In this document: positions 13,902 through 15,231 of the stretch, in pieces
How positions within the stretch are numbered: the first letter of the stretch is position 1
How the letters are laid out: every line of letters starts with the position of its first letter
Assembly: GCA_022573605.1 (NCBI GenBank)
Contig: JACZTQ010000039.1
Coordinates: 1 to 15,231, forward strand
Length of the DNA stretch: 15,231 bases
Source: Pseudomonadota bacterium
Lineage (GTDB): Bacteria > Pseudomonadota > Alphaproteobacteria > Rhodobacterales > Rhodobacteraceae
Reading direction: 5' to 3'
Translations under genes and position numbers: made by a program
The notes under the pieces: model-generated
The model's input: the letters and a program-made list of their open reading frames with translations, nothing else
Databases searched by the model: none
What the model was told of the DNA's origin: nothing

Positions 13902-14660
13902 TTAAGCAGTTAAAGCTGCCCACTCACGATCAACCCACTGGCACATGTGAAGCAACTGGCGTAGTGCCTCATCAGCGTTTGCCGTGCTAATCGGGCTCGC
14001 ACGACCGTGGGCCGCATCATCCCTCCAAAATGAGATGATGCCCGAGAAAGCGGTGAGTTCATTTCGCGTGTTCGCATTTGCTCGCCCGACGATGATGTTG
14101 AGCACCTTCTGCCTGCCGCCCGCTCGCCGGTACTTATTCAGAACTTCATTCTCATTTCCAGCCTTGGCTATGGCTAGCGCGAGGAGCACCGACTCTGCCG
14201 CAGCGCCGACCATCGCGCAGCAAGCGAGCCACGCTTCAGCATTCCGACATTTGACGGCCTCTTGGACTCGCTGATGGAACCCTTCGCCGTATCGCTGGTA
14301 TTCCGCGAAGGTCGCAGCGAGTGATCCCGGCTGGGTAATCAGGATGGCCGTCACATCCAAATGGTCAAGCGCTGACGCCCCTGCGACGGTTAAAGAATAT
14401 CCGCCCTCGACAACGCCCTGTGCCGCGTCGTTCCGTATTCCCGGTCGAACTATCCCACGCCGGCACAATTCCCATGCCGCTTCCATGAAAATCGGAGACA
14501 GCTCAGTCACGGCCCTCTGTTCCGCTTGGTGGTCTTGCCGATGTCGTTGTTCAGCAGCAACTTGCGCTACATTCCTCGGGTACAAATCGTAGCCGTAATT
14601 CCGAGCCCGGCCCGCCTGAAGCAGCTCAAGCGTGAGTGCGATCGCTTCATCAAGGTCCAT
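13902..14660 (-). CDS. Unknown protein with predicted winged-helix and C-terminal HEPN/Abi-C-like region
   Basis: This 252-residue protein was not assigned to a named family. Residues 54-100 (LSPIFMEAAWELCRRGIVRPG then GYSLTVAGASALD) look like a winged helix. Residues 145-165 form a helix with GAAAESVLLALAIA. FWRDDAAHG at 211-219 contains Arg213 and His218, fitting the Rx4-6H motif of HEPN ribonucleases, and a last helix follows (DEALRQLLHMCQWVDREW). Abi-C-type HEPN proteins share this helix-RxxxxH-helix order, so a defence or toxin role is possible but is inference only. The ATG at 14660 has AGGAG seven bases upstream. An in-frame ATG at 14762 lacks a good site. Its lower GC than the neighbours (roughly 55%) and single-gene setting suggest horizontal transfer. 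No antitoxin or nucleotidyltransferase partner is visible. Confidence 0.75.
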   Translation of the reverse strand: MDLDEAIALTLELLQAGRARNYGYDLYPRNVAQVAAEQRHRQDHQAEQRAVTELSPIFMEAAWELCRRGIVRPGIRNDAAQGVVEGGYSLTVAGASALDHLDVTAILITQPGSLAATFAEYQRYGEGFHQRVQEAVKCRNAEAWLACCAMVGAAAESVLLALAIAKAGNENEVLNKYRRAGGRQKVLNIIVGRANANTRNELTAFSGIISFWRDDAAHGRASPISTANADEALRQLLHMCQWVDREWAALTA

Positions 14661-15114
14661 GTCCTTCTCCTGCATCTGGCGCAGCGGCCCGCCTGCGGTG
14701 CTCTCGTCAAAAAGTCTTGGCAGCTTCCGTTGCAACTCGTGGCCAAACGCCCAACAGCGCACCCAATCGTGCTCAGATAATTGCCAGAAAACTCGATACT
14801 CGTGGCCGAAGCGTCTGTATAGGTATTAGTCGGCTTTGGGTCTTGGGTGTGTGAAAACATCGGACGAGTGCGCGAAATGCCACTTTGGCTCAACTGTTGA
14901 AATTCCAGTGTCAATGAAATCAATGCCTTAGGGTGATCAAAACTTCAGGAATCACGCCGATTCGCTAATAAAACTGGATAAGACGGCGTTTCCACACAGC
15001 CTGGGTCATAACCGGCTGTTCGTCGGATTCGTTACGGATGACCGCTGTGGGCCTGTGAGCGGACTTTGCCGCTCGCGACACCAGTCATGAGCCCATGACC
15101 CAAACCCCGGCGCC
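14661..15114. other. AT-richer intergenic region upstream of the unknown gene
   Basis: About 450 bases separate the unknown leftward gene from the ABC exporter end. It presumably carries the promoter of the unknown gene. TTGACA (complement of 14908-14913) is seen on the minus strand, but no well-placed -10 box accompanies it. TGGGTCAT (15002-15009) and ATGACCCA (15095-15102) are inverted copies 85 bases apart. No credible gene is seen. Short frames on both strands lack ribosome sites and recognisable motifs. The segment could include decayed mobile-element sequence. Confidence 0.5.
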
Positions 15115-15231
15115 CTACTCCGCCGCCAGTCCCTCGGTGAACTGGAGCCGGGCGAGGCGGGCGTAGAGACCGCCTTGTGCGACCAGTTCGTCATGGGTGC
15201 CGGTGGCGACCAGCCGGCCGTCCTCCAGCAC
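15115..15231 (-). CDS. C-terminal end of an ABC transporter/exporter (partial)
   Basis: The last 38 residues of a leftward gene that continues past the window edge; the stop TAG is the complement of 15115-15117. VLEDGRLVATGTHDELVAQGG followed by LYARLARLQF is the typical end of an ATP-binding domain in exporters that fuse a transmembrane and a nucleotide-binding domain (MsbA-like). It follows the H-loop, which lies outside the window. The substrate cannot be told. Its GC-rich composition matches the core genome, so this marks the right edge of the AT-richer patch. Confidence 0.85.
   Translation of the reverse strand: MLEDGRLVATGTHDELVAQGGLYARLARLQFTEGLAAE

Overview
The window is a GC-rich (about 70% by eye) stretch of an alphaproteobacterial chromosome. 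The gene orders ribE-ribBX-ribH-nusB and yceD(DUF177)-rpmF-plsX-fabH-ihfA-merR, a two-domain dCTP deaminase-like protein and a RibBX-type riboflavin enzyme all point to an alphaproteobacterium, most likely Rhodobacterales or a close relative. The exact genus cannot be read from the sequence.

Layout. (1) 1-2648: the probable tail of a rightward gene, a convergent terminator hairpin, then a leftward capsule/exopolysaccharide export pair: a KpsS-like protein (1287-2648) followed by a Wza/KpsD-type outer-membrane lipoprotein (105-1232). (2) 2649-3059: a divergent intergenic region dominated by a nested palindromic element with a perfect 36-bp core. (3) 3060-5873: a rightward riboflavin operon ending in nusB, with TGA-G-ATG junctions between the last three genes. 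(4) 5962-7347: a stand-alone cytochrome P450, closed by a 25-bp perfect inverted repeat lying between convergent genes. (5) 7467-7916: a leftward BamE-like lipoprotein. (6) 8058-12165: the rightward housekeeping cluster DUF177, L32, PlsX, FabH, IHF-alpha and a MerR-type regulator, linking ribosome production, the start of phospholipid and fatty-acid synthesis, and a nucleoid protein. (7) 12297-12373: tRNA-Pro(GGG) with its own promoter and terminator. (8) 12430-13548: the dCTP deaminase-like gene. (9) 13549-15114: an AT-richer accessory patch carrying one leftward gene of unknown function with a HEPN-like RDDAAH motif, short palindromes, and a structured non-coding segment that may be the remnant of a mobile element. 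(10) 15115-15231: the C-terminus of an ABC exporter, cut by the window edge.

Most of the window is ordinary core chromosome. The less ordinary parts are the compound palindrome at 2776-2951, a repeat motif shared by two distant terminator hairpins (47-72 and 7384-7452), the degenerate GTP cyclohydrolase domain of RibBX, and the island at 13549-15114 with its putative HEPN protein. No complete new defence or metabolic system is visible. The HEPN-like gene is the best candidate for something undescribed, but it stands alone.
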